Source: Agromyces sp. Root81 (GTDB taxonomy: Bacteria > Actinomycetota > Actinomycetes > Actinomycetales > Microbacteriaceae). From it: a stretch of DNA of 64,000 bases. Shown piece by piece: positions 48,860-61,059 of the stretch (its first letter is position 1; every line of letters starts with the position of its first letter). The position numbers were made by a program, and so were the translations under genes. Under the pieces are notes generated by a model. The model saw only the letters and a program-made list of their open reading frames with translations, made no database searches and had not been told where the DNA came from. The DNA is taken from assembly GCF_001429165.1 (NCBI RefSeq), contig NZ_LMIR01000002.1:1291261-1355260 (forward strand), read 5' to 3'.

Positions 48860-50077
48860 TCAGGATTCGGCGATCATGAGCGCAGAGGGGCGCGGGGAGA
48901 GCACCGAATCCAGCACGAGCGCTGCCGCCCCGATCGCCACGACATCGTCACCGAGGCTCGAGGTCTCGACCCTGATTCGTAGGTGCGTCATCCGGTGCGG
49001 CGAGGTGTTGAGGCGCTCGCCGATCTCCTCGAGCGCCAACGGTGCGAAGCTCGTCCAGAACGGCCCGCCGAAGACGAACACGTCGAGATCGAGGAGGTTG
49101 ATGACGACGACGAGCGCCTCCGCGATGTTCTCTGCGGCGCGGGCGATGATGCGCGTGGCCCCCTCGTCACGTGCAGTAGCGAGAGCCACGAGCTCGTCGA
49201 ACGACGCGTCGATGTCCGCCTCCGCGCCAGCGGCGAGGACGCCCTCTTCGACCGCCTGGGTGACCAGGAACGCAGGACTGGCGATGTGACCGAGCATGTC
49301 GCTGCGACTCCGGTTCGGAATGCCCGCGGCAGGCACAACGACCGCCCCGGCATTGCCGGCGTTGCCCGAGGAGCCGCTGCGCACCTCACCGTCGATCGCC
49401 AGCCCCAGGCCGAGACCCGAGCCGTAGTAGAAGAACCCGAAGTTGTTCCTCGCCGCCCCGCCGGCCGCCCAGATCTCCGCCACGGCGGCGACGTTGACGT
49501 CCTTCTCCAACAACACGGGCAGCTTCGTGAGCGTGGCGAGCTCGTCGCGGAGCGCGACATCCCGCCACCCCTCCAGCAGGGGCGGATCGAGGATGATCCC
49601 CCGCTCCCGGTCGACGGGACCCGGCGCAGCGATGCCGATGCCGACGAGTCGCGATCGGTCGAGCCCGGATGCGTCGACGAGTGCGCGAACCTCGTCGGCC
49701 ATGGCCGCCACGACCGTCGAAGGATCCATCACCGACGGTGTGCGGGTGCGACGGTGCTCGACGACGTCGCCGGCGATGTTGAGCAGCACGTAGGTGACAT
49801 ACGCCGGGTCCAGATGGACGCCGACGGCGAAGCGGCTGTCCGGAATCAGCTTCATGATCACGGGGGGCTTGCCCCTGCCGTTGATATGCGTGCCCGCCTC
49901 TTCGATGAGGCCATCGTCGAGCAGGCGACGCGCGACATTCGACGCCGTCTGACCCGACAAGCCCACTCGCTGTGCCAGCTCCGCCCGGCTGATCCCGTTC
50001 GGGGATCTGCGGATGAGATCGAGAATCACGGTCTGGTTGAACTGGCTCACGGCCGGCATGTTCGTTCCGCGACGCAT
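48860..50077 (-). CDS. ROK-family transcriptional regulator
   Basis: A 405-residue ROK protein of the repressor (XylR/NagC-like) class. The N-terminal winged helix is QTVILDLIRRSPNGISRAEL then QRVGLSGQTASNVARRLLDDGLI. The ROK domain has VGIGIAAPGPVDRERGIILDPP, VLLEKDVNVAAVAEIWAAGG and FGFFYYGSGLGLGLAIDGEV. The usual zinc-site CxxCG and H are not visible, so it is not a plain sugar kinase. ATG 50077 has GGAGAGG 6 bases upstream; ATG 50083 is in frame. Lying between the GH2 and transporter genes, it probably controls the locus in response to a sugar. Confidence 0.9.
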   Translation of the reverse strand: MRRGTNMPAVSQFNQTVILDLIRRSPNGISRAELAQRVGLSGQTASNVARRLLDDGLIEEAGTHINGRGKPPVIMKLIPDSRFAVGVHLDPAYVTYVLLNIAGDVVEHRRTRTPSVMDPSTVVAAMADEVRALVDASGLDRSRLVGIGIAAPGPVDRERGIILDPPLLEGWRDVALRDELATLTKLPVLLEKDVNVAAVAEIWAAGGAARNNFGFFYYGSGLGLGLAIDGEVRSGSSGNAGNAGAVVVPAAGIPNRSRSDMLGHIASPAFLVTQAVEEGVLAAGAEADIDASFDELVALATARDEGATRIIARAAENIAEALVVVINLLDLDVFVFGGPFWTSFAPLALEEIGERLNTSPHRMTHLRIRVETSSLGDDVVAIGAAALVLDSVLSPRPSALMIAES

Positions 50078-50184
50078 CCTCATCCTCTCCGCAGCCCGGA
50101 ATTAGCATCCACGGACATACCCATCATGACTCATCCGGCCATCTGTATCGCGGATTCTGGAGGACATATCAGCAGGGCTGCTAG

Positions 50185-53247
<3,063 letters not shown>

Positions 53248-53295
53248 CGCCGAACCCGACTCGGCGTCCAACCGCCGAACACCAGTGCGGCGCGA

Positions 53296-53341
53296 ACGAG
53301 CGGGTACGTTCATCCTGATCAGGATGAACGTACCCGCTCGT
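53296..53341. terminator. Perfect 46-bp palindrome, bidirectional terminator
   Basis: A flawless palindrome, with 23-bp arms beginning ACGAGCGGG and ending CCCGCTCGT, lies between the convergent GH2 and GH95-like genes, 49 bp after the former's stop and 22 bp before the latter's. It lacks a loop and must open to fold; as RNA it would be an extremely stable hairpin in either direction. Confidence 0.85.
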
Positions 53342-53362
53342 CGTGTCAGACCGGCATCGCGA

Positions 53363-56300
53363 TCACTTCGGCAGGTTCAGGCGATGCTCCTCGCTGGAAT
53401 TCCCGACACTGTCGACGGCGCGATAGGCGACCACCCGCGCAGGACCCCGCAGCTTCACGGGACCGTCGTAGACCTTCCAGTTGCCTCCGTTGACGGAGTA
53501 CTCGATGTGATCGACCCCCGATCCGTCGTCGGAGGCCGAGATGGTGAGCTTGCGCCCCGGGGCGAGCTTCGCCGACACCGCGGGGGCAGTGAGGTCGACA
53601 CGCACCGACTCCGTGTGCTCTGCCAGCCCGCCGTCAGAGGAAGCGCGGACCTTCACCTCATGCTCGCCTTCGCCCAGCACCAGCGGCTCGGTGTAGTCCG
53701 CCCACTCGGCATCCTCCACCGCCGTCTGGATGAAGGAGACAGTGCTCTCATCGTCTGCGGCTGTCACCGTGACCGTGGCTTCAGCCCCGACCCACCCGTC
53801 TTCGTTCTCGGTCGGTGCGACCTGCACGTCGATGACGGGCGCCGTGTCATCCGTGACGATGCGGACCTCGTAGTAGGAGCCTGCCTCGGTGGGCACGGTG
53901 AGTACGTCGCCCAACGAATTCTGCGCAATGGTGGCTTTCATCTCCTTGCCGTCCTCGAAGATCGCAGCCTTCTGCCCCGGCCAGGGATTCAGGATCGAGA
54001 GTTCCTCGCCCTGCTCGCTCAGCACGCCGACGAAGGTGGCCGTGCCCGTGGCGTCCTGCGTGGCGTCCACGAGGAAGGCGCCGTTGGCGCGGAGGCGGCT
54101 GAAGCTCGCCTCCTGGTCGTCGTACCAGTTCGCGAAGACGTTCAGGAAGCCTTCGTTGCTCTGCAGGAGCGAGTCCTGCACGACACCGAGCAGATTGGCC
54201 GCACCGATGTCGCCGATCGTGTTGTTGCCGCGCATGCCGGTCCAGTCGCTGGGCGCGGGATCGATCGACCCGATCTTGAGTTGATCCATGATCTCGTGGA
54301 TGTCGTATCCGAGTCGCGTCGCACTGGTGAGGCGTCGAGCGTTGCCGATGGCGTTCTTCACGTCGAGGTAGTTGAGATATTTCTCCTTCATCTCGGGCGA
54401 AGCGCTCATGCCGACGGCGTCGTAGTAGTACACGCTCTGGATCGTCACCGGATTGCCGTCGAACGTCGGGCCCGGGTCGCCCTGGGTGCGCCCCTCGACA
54501 TCACTGATCGTGGTCTTGCCGTTGTAGAGGAACGTCGGTTGGGGACTCATGTTGTCGAGGATGTGCTGCCATGCGGCGACTCGATCGGCGTCCACGCCGA
54601 GCTCGTTCGCCGCCTCGATGGCGTTGCGGAGGATGTAGTTCGCAGCGTCGATGTCGAAGATCGGATTCCGACCGGTGACGCCCTCGTGCGTGGCTCCGTA
54701 GACGACGTACTTGCCGTTCTCCAGGGTCACATAGCCCTCCCAGAACACGGCGACCGAGCGCAGCATCGGGTAGAGGTGCTCCTGCAGGAACTCATCGTCG
54801 CGGTTGTACTGCCAGAGCTTCACGAGCGGCATCAGCACCGAGCTCGCATCAGCGGGAGAGTTCCAGTAGTCCTTCCAGCCGTTGTACTGCTCGGTCGAGG
54901 CGCCCCATGGCCCGATGTGGGTCGGGAACAGCGCTCCGCCTTCGATCCCAGCAGTGAAGGGCGCCGGACGGCCAGTGCCCTGGATCACCCAGTTGAGGTC
55001 CTGCACCGATTCCGCACGCCGCTCCGCCTCAGGCCAGTAGTCCTCGAGCACATCGACGTAGTTCTGGATGCCGTCGAGCCGGTTCGCCGTGACCAGCGGG
55101 TGCACCTGCCGCTGCATGTCGGTGTTGGTCGTGTAGTCGCCCTGCCAGGCGGAATTGTCGTTCGCCGTCCATGGGAACAGGCCGGCGGACAATCCGGCGT
55201 TGTGTTCGCTGGAGACCGACGTCGCGCACCCGAGCTGGTACAGCAGGCCGTAGTACATCCGCTCCACCTTCTGGTCCTGGATGTCGATGAACGACTTCAG
55301 CCAGTACTGCTTCCAGTACTCGCGATGCGCCTGCTTCGACTCGGCGATGGCGTCGGCATCCGTCCGTGAAACCGCCTTCTCGACCGCCTCGTCCTTCGCC
55401 TGCGCCAGGCTATTGGCACTCCCGCTCTCCTTGCCGCCCTCGACGGCGGAGACGACCGTGACCGACTGGCCCGCGTCGAGGGAGAAGCTGGTCCTGTTGG
55501 TGCGAGCGTCGACGTTCGTGACGACCGTCTCGACGTCGCCGACCACGGTCGACGCCATCGCGACGTTCACGGTCCAGCCGGGCCAGGTACCGTCGGCACT
55601 CACCCGTGACGACGGCTTGCTGACGCCGGTCTTGCTCGCGACCATCACATCGTCGCGCACCTCGGCGGACGTGGTGTCGTTCGCGGTCCAATTCGAAACG
55701 TCGATCGAGAGCGGGGCGGTGGTCGTGTTCTCGATGCGCGTGACGACGAGGTTCTCCCTGGCTGAGAGCCAAGTGGAGGTGGCGAAACCGCGTTCGGATT
55801 GCGCGAACACCTCAGCGTTCTTCATGTCCTGCTCGTACCGGAACTCCGACGGCGCCGGTGCCGGGTCTGCGTAGAGCTCGAGGCCGTAGATCCGCGCGAC
55901 CGACCCGGTACCCTGCTCGGCCTTGGTGATCAACAGCCGTAGGTACCGTGCGGTGAGCGGAGTCGTCAGGTTCCGGTCGGTGACATTGGCCGTGTTGCTG
56001 GCCACCGTGTCCGCATCGGTCCAATCGGCGTCCACTCCGCCTTGCGGCGCCTCAACGGTCGAGTACTGAAGGCGGAAGTCGCGGGTGATCCGGTCCGCCC
56101 CTTCCGATCCACCATGCTTCACGACCCAGCGCGAGATGTCCTGTTCCTCGCCCAGATCGATGACAGCCCAGAAGGTCGTCGATCCGCCGTTGGTCGCCAC
56201 GGTGGAACACCACTTGGTGTTGTCCTTCCCGTCGACGAGATTGGCCGGCCCCTCGTTCGGAGCGCAGGAGCCGGCGACGCTGACGGGCTTCCCCCTGGCG

Positions 56301-56695
56301 AGGTCGACGCCCTTGGAAGTGCCGATGGTCAGCCCGCCGAAGGCCGTATGCTGCTGGCCGTCGTTGCTCGCACGGTCGCGCCACATGTCGCTCCGCGAGA
56401 GGTAGATGTTCTGGGTCTGGCGATCTCCGGCCATGAAGGCGTAGACGGTGCCGTTACCCATGAGCGGGCCATCGGGGCTGAACTTCGTGTTCCAGGGCGT
56501 GCCGAGCGGCGTGTCCTTCGTATAGACGCCCTTGTAGGCGTCGAGGAGGCCGGAGACCCGTTCCCACGCGGCATCCGTGGCCGATGCGTCGGCGGCTTCC
56601 GCGTGGGTCGGAGCGATCGCTCCTCCGAGCACGGCCACCGATAGGGCGCACACACCCGCGACGAGCCGCGCTGTCGCCCTTCTTGTGCTCATCAT
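53363..56695 (-). CDS. Secreted GH95-like glycosidase with an inserted F5/8 type C domain
   Basis: A 1110-residue secreted protein. Signal peptide 1-34; start of the N-terminal beta domain (GPLMGNGTVYAFMAG at about 77-90, FGGLTIG at 119-125); then an F5/8 type C (CBM32-like) domain spliced in at about 128-276 (ARGKPVSVAGSC, NLVDGKDNTKWCS, ARYLRLLITKAEQGTGSVARI); then the beta domain resumes; then a helical catalytic region (GDYTTNTDMQRQVHP, IGPWGASTEQYN, ILRNAIEAANEL) resembling GH95 alpha-L-fucosidase-type enzymes; two Ig/OmpL47-like repeats end it (about 950-1110). Start 56695 has GAGG about 13 bases upstream, which is loose. Substrate and exact CAZy family are uncertain. Confidence 0.78.
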   Translation of the reverse strand: MMSTRRATARLVAGVCALSVAVLGGAIAPTHAEAADASATDAAWERVSGLLDAYKGVYTKDTPLGTPWNTKFSPDGPLMGNGTVYAFMAGDRQTQNIYLSRSDMWRDRASNDGQQHTAFGGLTIGTSKGVDLARGKPVSVAGSCAPNEGPANLVDGKDNTKWCSTVATNGGSTTFWAVIDLGEEQDISRWVVKHGGSEGADRITRDFRLQYSTVEAPQGGVDADWTDADTVASNTANVTDRNLTTPLTARYLRLLITKAEQGTGSVARIYGLELYADPAPAPSEFRYEQDMKNAEVFAQSERGFATSTWLSARENLVVTRIENTTTAPLSIDVSNWTANDTTSAEVRDDVMVASKTGVSKPSSRVSADGTWPGWTVNVAMASTVVGDVETVVTNVDARTNRTSFSLDAGQSVTVVSAVEGGKESGSANSLAQAKDEAVEKAVSRTDADAIAESKQAHREYWKQYWLKSFIDIQDQKVERMYYGLLYQLGCATSVSSEHNAGLSAGLFPWTANDNSAWQGDYTTNTDMQRQVHPLVTANRLDGIQNYVDVLEDYWPEAERRAESVQDLNWVIQGTGRPAPFTAGIEGGALFPTHIGPWGASTEQYNGWKDYWNSPADASSVLMPLVKLWQYNRDDEFLQEHLYPMLRSVAVFWEGYVTLENGKYVVYGATHEGVTGRNPIFDIDAANYILRNAIEAANELGVDADRVAAWQHILDNMSPQPTFLYNGKTTISDVEGRTQGDPGPTFDGNPVTIQSVYYYDAVGMSASPEMKEKYLNYLDVKNAIGNARRLTSATRLGYDIHEIMDQLKIGSIDPAPSDWTGMRGNNTIGDIGAANLLGVVQDSLLQSNEGFLNVFANWYDDQEASFSRLRANGAFLVDATQDATGTATFVGVLSEQGEELSILNPWPGQKAAIFEDGKEMKATIAQNSLGDVLTVPTEAGSYYEVRIVTDDTAPVIDVQVAPTENEDGWVGAEATVTVTAADDESTVSFIQTAVEDAEWADYTEPLVLGEGEHEVKVRASSDGGLAEHTESVRVDLTAPAVSAKLAPGRKLTISASDDGSGVDHIEYSVNGGNWKVYDGPVKLRGPARVVAYRAVDSVGNSSEEHRLNLPK

Positions 56696-56736
56696 CGTTC
56701 GTTCGTTCCTCTCTGAATGAACCGGACGCAATATCA

Positions 56737-56748
56737 CAAACCTTTTGC
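56737..56748 (-). promoter_or_regulatory. CAAACNTTTTGC box before the GH95-like gene
   Basis: CAAACCTTTTGC lies 42-53 bp upstream of the GH95-like start. It differs by one base from the inner box of the sugar-operon operator at 48679-48690 and is partly palindromic outward (ACGCAA / TTGCGT). It is a candidate second site for the same regulator. Confidence 0.6.
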
Positions 56749-57322
56749 GTTAACGTCGGAGGGTATCGCCACGAACAATCCGATGTCAATGCGGAGACCT
56801 GCGTCAGGATTCGTCAATTCCGGCGGCATAACCGCCCGGCAGCGGCCGACCGGTGTGATGAATTCCGCGAGCGGCGTGGCGCTACGACTTTCACCCCCGC
56901 GCGTCTCCCCCCTAATGGGGGTGGTCTTAGTGGTAGCCTCGAGCCACCACCACGAGCGGCGGCGACTGCGATTCGGGTTCGCAGCCTCCTCACTACCGAT
57001 CGTGATGGCCGGACGAAGAGCAGGAGGGGGCCAACCGCTCTTCGCCCCTGAGTGACGCGCTCGCTCAATGCGTGCGCCATTGATGGAACCGCGACCCTAC
57101 CCGCGTAGGTCATCGATGGCCGGGCTGGTGAGACCCCTTCACCGGCCCGGCGGCCCCACCTCGTCCCGCCCGGATCACTCCGTCGTGCCCTGAACTGGGG
57201 CGTGACGAACGCGCATCGCCGCGAGGACAATCGATCGTGGTGGCGCGCTGCGAACCCGACACGCCGATCCTCGATGCACTGGCCCTGTCCGATGACCCGG
57301 CAGGCAGCCCCACCCGGATCGC
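56749..57322. other. Stretch with no convincing gene, several hairpins
   Basis: No open frame in this stretch has normal actinobacterial codon use and a ribosome site. Visible structures are CCCCC-TAAT-GGGGG near 56910-56925, and a 12-bp stem with one G-U pair (CCGGGCTGGTGA with TCACCGGCCCGG) near 57120-57150. An untranslated RNA or a decayed gene are possible; nothing more can be said. Confidence 0.4.
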
Positions 57323-57361
57323 GCCCTCCCTCGGCCGGCCAGAGGCCCGCCGAGGGAGGGC
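57323..57361 (+). terminator. Hairpin upstream of the SRAP gene
   Basis: Perfect 13-bp stem GCCCTCCCTCGGC / GCCGAGGGAGGGC with a 13-base loop, 43 bp before the SRAP start codon. It could end a transcript from the gene-free stretch or structure the SRAP leader. Confidence 0.65.
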
Positions 57362-57404
57362 CATTCCCTGGCGTCGTGTCGGCGGCCGGGTGCAGACTGG
57401 GCGC

Positions 57405-58109
57405 ATGTGCGGACGATTCGCGAACGACGCCAAGATCGACGAGCTGATCCAGGAGTTCGTCGCCGAGGGCGGCGACTACCGCGACTGGCGACCCCAGTTC
57501 TCCATCGCGCCGACCGAGGTCGTGCCGATCGTGCGGGAGCGCAAGAACAGCGAGACCGGCGAGGTCAGGCGTTCGGTCGACCCGGCGGTGTGGAACTTCC
57601 GGCCTTCGTTCATGAAGGAGTCGAAGCGCCCGCAGTTCAACACGCGCATCGAGACGGTCGCCACCAACGGGCTGTGGAAGGGCGCCTTCGCGTCATCCCG
57701 ATGCCTCGTGCCGATGCGCGGCTACTACGAGTGGACCGGCGAGCCCGGCAGCAAGCAGGCCTGGTTCCTGCACAGCGATCAGCCGCTCCTCGCCGCCGCC
57801 GGCATCTACACGGCGCGCAAGGTCGGCGAGGAGTGGGAGGTCTCGACCTCGATCATCACGCGCGAGGCTCGGGATGCCTCGGGCGAGGTGCACGACCGCA
57901 TGCCCGTCTTCCTCGACCGCGCCGCTTGGAACGACTATCTCGCGCCGGTGAAGCTCGACGACCCCGGCAAGGCCGAGATGATCGCCCTCATGACCGCCGA
58001 GTCCGAGCGCGTTGCCGCGTCGATCTCGAACTACGAGGTCGACCGGCGGGTCAACAACTCGCGCGCCGTCGACCCGGCCGATCCGACGCTGATCGACCCG
58101 CTCGGCTGA
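57405..58109 (+). CDS. SRAP-domain protein (YedK/HMCES family)
   Basis: A 234-residue SRAP protein. It starts MCGRFAND with the catalytic Cys2, which after Met removal attacks abasic sites; Asn79 is in QFNTRIET, Glu109 in RGYYEWTG and His163 in HDRMP, giving the complete YedK/HMCES active site. It protects abasic sites in single-stranded DNA by a DNA-protein cross-link. The start at 57405 is fixed by the need for Cys2. It is a single gene; the small membrane-protein gene behind it converges on it. Confidence 0.95.
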   Translation: MCGRFANDAKIDELIQEFVAEGGDYRDWRPQFSIAPTEVVPIVRERKNSETGEVRRSVDPAVWNFRPSFMKESKRPQFNTRIETVATNGLWKGAFASSRCLVPMRGYYEWTGEPGSKQAWFLHSDQPLLAAAGIYTARKVGEEWEVSTSIITREARDASGEVHDRMPVFLDRAAWNDYLAPVKLDDPGKAEMIALMTAESERVAASISNYEVDRRVNNSRAVDPADPTLIDPLG

Positions 58110-58127
58110 CGCCGGCGACCCTCCGGG

Positions 58128-58523
58128 TCAGAACTTGCCGCCGAGTGCCTTGTTCTTCAACGCCTCGAACTCGCCGTCGCTGATGATGCCCTGATCGCGC
58201 AGCGACTGCGCCTTCGTGATCTCCTCCGCCGGGCTCGCGAACGACGTCGCCCGGATCTCGTCCTCGGAGTACTCCTGATACTCGACCTGCTTGCGGGAGG
58301 AGCGCTCGGCCATGCCGTTGCCGCGGGCGATCAGGTAGACCAGGGCCGTGATGAACGGCACGAAGACGAGGAAGACGACCCAGACGGCCTTCAGCCACCC
58401 GTTGAGCGAGTGGTCTCGGAAGATGTCGATCAGGATGTAGACGAGGGCGAACAGGTACGCCACGTAGGCGAAGATCCAGAAGCAGAACCAGAACCAGTCC
58501 CAGACGGAGTTGAGGAAGTACAT
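58128..58523 (-). CDS. PLDc_N/SHOCT-domain small membrane protein
   Basis: A 131-residue protein. Two membrane helices (about 1-35 and 43-68) with WLKAVWVVFLVFVPFITALVYLIARG match the PLDc_N (phospholipase D nuclease N-terminal) family, followed by a polar linker and a C-terminal SHOCT motif (EEITKAQSLRDQGIISDGEFEALKNKAL). Its role is unknown; such proteins are common in actinobacteria. AAAGG lies about 9 bases before the ATG. Confidence 0.85.
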   Translation of the reverse strand: MYFLNSVWDWFWFCFWIFAYVAYLFALVYILIDIFRDHSLNGWLKAVWVVFLVFVPFITALVYLIARGNGMAERSSRKQVEYQEYSEDEIRATSFASPAEEITKAQSLRDQGIISDGEFEALKNKALGGKF

Positions 58524-58654
58524 GGCGAACGCCTTTCGACCGAGCCGGGATCACCGGCGAGCGACATCGGCGCCCTGGCAGCGCCGTGGGTCTTGCTGAC
58601 GTCAACCTAGCGCAGGCCCGGTCTCATGGTGCAGAGGCACGCGAGGCCTGCGGA

Positions 58655-59440
58655 TCACACCGTCGAGACGGGCTGGCGCGACGACATCGGCAGCGCGTAC
58701 GACGGAAGCCCGCAGCGACGGATCAACCACTCCGCGACGATCAGGTTCGGGATCCAGCAGAGGAACGGCACCGCCGCATAGGCGTTCTCGAACGCGGCCC
58801 CGAAGTCGAAGTCGCCGCCGGGCATCGCCTGGACTCCGAGGAGCACGCCGATCCAGAGTCGCAGCGTGACCGCCGCGTAGGTCAGGGCGAAGTTGCGCAT
58901 CATCCAGGCACGGTGGCTCGCGACATCCCCCGCCCTGATGGAGCGGTAGGCGCGCAGGCCGGTCACGATCCACAGCACGGCGAGCGCGCCGAACCCGAAG
59001 AATCCCACGAGGCCGGCCGAGTTGAACGGGGCCATCACGAGCCCGGCGACACCGGCGATCAGGACTGCGGAGAGGTACCCGCGGCCGGTCCAGCGATGCA
59101 CCCGCGGATGCCTCGTGCGAAGCCCGCGCCAGAACTGCAGTGGTCCGGCGACGAGGGCGATGCCGCCGGCGACGATGTGCACGTAGAACGCGAGCTGCAC
59201 GAACCAGGGCCGACCGTCGTAGTTCGGGGCGAGTCCCACGCCGTCTTCGGAGAGCGCGGCGAGCGACGCGGTGAGATAGGGCACGACGGCGTAGACGGCG
59301 ATCGCCAACGACGACAGCAGCACCCACGTCCACCCGGCTCGCGTTGCGATCGAGCCGCCGGCGCCGGGGGACATCCCTCCTCCCTTCGCTCGCGACGAGT
59401 CGGGAACGGATGCTGCTGGGGTCCTGGTTCCGGTGCTCAT
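58655..59440 (-). CDS. DUF2306 membrane protein
   Basis: A 261-residue protein with seven predicted helices. The DUF2306 region is HIVAGGIALVAGPLQFWRGLRTRHPRVHRWTGRGYL, with helix His/Arg residues often linked to haem or quinone proteins, then DVASHRAWMMRNFALTYAAV. The function is unknown. ATG codons at 59440 and 59452 are possible and neither has a clear ribosome site. It lies 106 bp downstream of the DUF2252 gene in the same direction. Confidence 0.8.
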   Translation of the reverse strand: MSTGTRTPAASVPDSSRAKGGGMSPGAGGSIATRAGWTWVLLSSLAIAVYAVVPYLTASLAALSEDGVGLAPNYDGRPWFVQLAFYVHIVAGGIALVAGPLQFWRGLRTRHPRVHRWTGRGYLSAVLIAGVAGLVMAPFNSAGLVGFFGFGALAVLWIVTGLRAYRSIRAGDVASHRAWMMRNFALTYAAVTLRLWIGVLLGVQAMPGGDFDFGAAFENAYAAVPFLCWIPNLIVAEWLIRRCGLPSYALPMSSRQPVSTV

Positions 59441-59546
59441 GCGGCTCAGCATGGCGAACAGCGAGACGTGCCGGCATTGGGCCCTCCCCCGGATCCGGAG
59501 GGGTGCAAACCCCCGGGTGCGGCGCCGGAGGGATGACGCGCGGCAC

Positions 59547-61025
59547 TCAGCCCTCGGGCGCCGCCTCGAGCCGACCCGACTCCACCGCCGCGACGAACGC
59601 CCGGTAGTCGCGTTCGTTCTGGTCGGCGTACGCCGCCGCGAAGTCGGCGATGGCCTCGTCGAACCGGTCGCTCTCGCCGAGGTAGCCGGCGATCGCGATC
59701 CGGTCGCCCGAGCGGGCGTGAGCACGAGCGAGCGTCTCGCCGCAGACCTGCGCGTACAGCCGGGCGCCGGCCGGCACCATGACCTCGGCGTCGAGGGCGC
59801 CCTTCCAGTCGTGCAGCTGGCGCAGGTAGAAGTCCCGCGCGATCCCGTCGTGCCCGATCACGCGCTGCCAGCCGAGGAAGATGTCGCTGGCCGCCTGCAT
59901 CATCCGTTGGCCGCGCACGACGCGCTCGCCGTGCTCCTCGTACACGCTCGGCGCGAGGGAGCGCGCGAGCACCGACGCCTGCGCCTCCTTCGCCTGCAGC
60001 AGCAGCGGGTCCTCGCTGTCGCGGCCCCCGAGCAGCACGATCCACGCCCTGGTGCCGACGCTGCCGACGCCCACGACCTTGCGCGCCATGTGCAGGTAGG
60101 TGAACTCCTGCAGTGGATGCCGCGCGATCGGCAGCGTGGTCTGGTACGTGTGGAGCAGGTGACGCATCTCCTGCTCGTCCTCCTCGCGCGTGCGCCCGAG
60201 GGGCCTGAGGTCCTCGATCGGCACGATCAACGGCGGATCGGCGGTGATGCGCAGTTCGCCGTCGACGAGCCGCACGAGCTTCGAGAACGCGCGCATGCTG
60301 TCACGGGTCTTCGCCTTCGCGAACGTCGACTCGGCCCGCTCGACCTGCTGCTTGCCGGCATGCCCGGCGCGTCGCTCCGAGCGCACCCATTCCGCGATCT
60401 CGTCGGCGTCGAGCCGGTCGTACCAGGCTTCGAGCACACGGGAATCGGCGGCCCGCTTCATCCGCTCCCGGTAGCCGCGCACCGCCGCGACCGTGACCGC
60501 GCGCCGCTCCGAGGCATCGAAGCCCCGGTGCCTGCACGCGACCTCGAAGCTCGCCGCGAGCCGCTTGAGGTCCCACTCCCACGGTCCAGGCAGCGTCTCG
60601 TCGAAGTCGTTGATGTCGAAGACGAGCTTGCGCTCTGGGGTGCCGAAGACGCCGAAGTTCGAGAGGTGCGCGTCACCGCATATCTGCGCCGTGATACCCG
60701 AGTCGGCCGTGTGCGCGAGGTCCGCGGCCATGATCAGTGCCGCCCCGCGGTAGAACGTGAAGGGCGACACCATCATGCGCGCGTGGCGGATCGGGATGAG
60801 CTCGGAGACCCGGTTCGCCGCCTGCTCCTCGAGCAGCGCCACCGGATCGGGCCGGTCGGCGGCCGGAGCCCAGTCGGCGTGGTCGGCGCGCGGCGAGCGC
60901 CGGCGCGCGGCGCGCCCCCACTCGGCGCGGGCGGCGAAGTCGGTGGGATCGGGGAGCGGTTCGGGCGGCGCGGCGGCCCTCCGGCCCGATCCGGCGGCAT
61001 CGGATGCCTCGTGGTGCGCGTTCAT
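59547..61025 (-). CDS. DUF2252 family protein
   Basis: A 492-residue protein of the DUF2252 family, distantly kinase-like. Characteristic sequences are MMVSPFTFYRGAALIMAADLA, QICGDAHLSNFGVFGTPERKLVFDINDFDETLPGP-type catalytic region (CGDAHLSNFG and DINDFDET), WDLKRLAASFEVA and RVVRGQRMMQAASDIFLGW. H-x-x-N and D-F-D resemble the catalytic loop and metal motif of aminoglycoside phosphotransferase-like kinases, so small-molecule phosphorylation is possible. The start is ATG 61025. A transporter gene lies 34 bp upstream. Confidence 0.87.
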   Translation of the reverse strand: MNAHHEASDAAGSGRRAAAPPEPLPDPTDFAARAEWGRAARRRSPRADHADWAPAADRPDPVALLEEQAANRVSELIPIRHARMMVSPFTFYRGAALIMAADLAHTADSGITAQICGDAHLSNFGVFGTPERKLVFDINDFDETLPGPWEWDLKRLAASFEVACRHRGFDASERRAVTVAAVRGYRERMKRAADSRVLEAWYDRLDADEIAEWVRSERRAGHAGKQQVERAESTFAKAKTRDSMRAFSKLVRLVDGELRITADPPLIVPIEDLRPLGRTREEDEQEMRHLLHTYQTTLPIARHPLQEFTYLHMARKVVGVGSVGTRAWIVLLGGRDSEDPLLLQAKEAQASVLARSLAPSVYEEHGERVVRGQRMMQAASDIFLGWQRVIGHDGIARDFYLRQLHDWKGALDAEVMVPAGARLYAQVCGETLARAHARSGDRIAIAGYLGESDRFDEAIADFAAAYADQNERDYRAFVAAVESGRLEAAPEG

Positions 61026-61059
61026 GGTGCTCCCCCGTTCCTCGTCGTCCCCGCCGGGC

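Noticed and set aside
53296-53341. Transposon end or insertion-sequence scar
   Set aside because: No transposase, no target duplication and no second copy; position between convergent gene ends fits a terminator better.
57119-57151. A tRNA-like or riboswitch element
   Set aside because: Only one stem is visible and no conserved loop sequence of a known class could be recognised.
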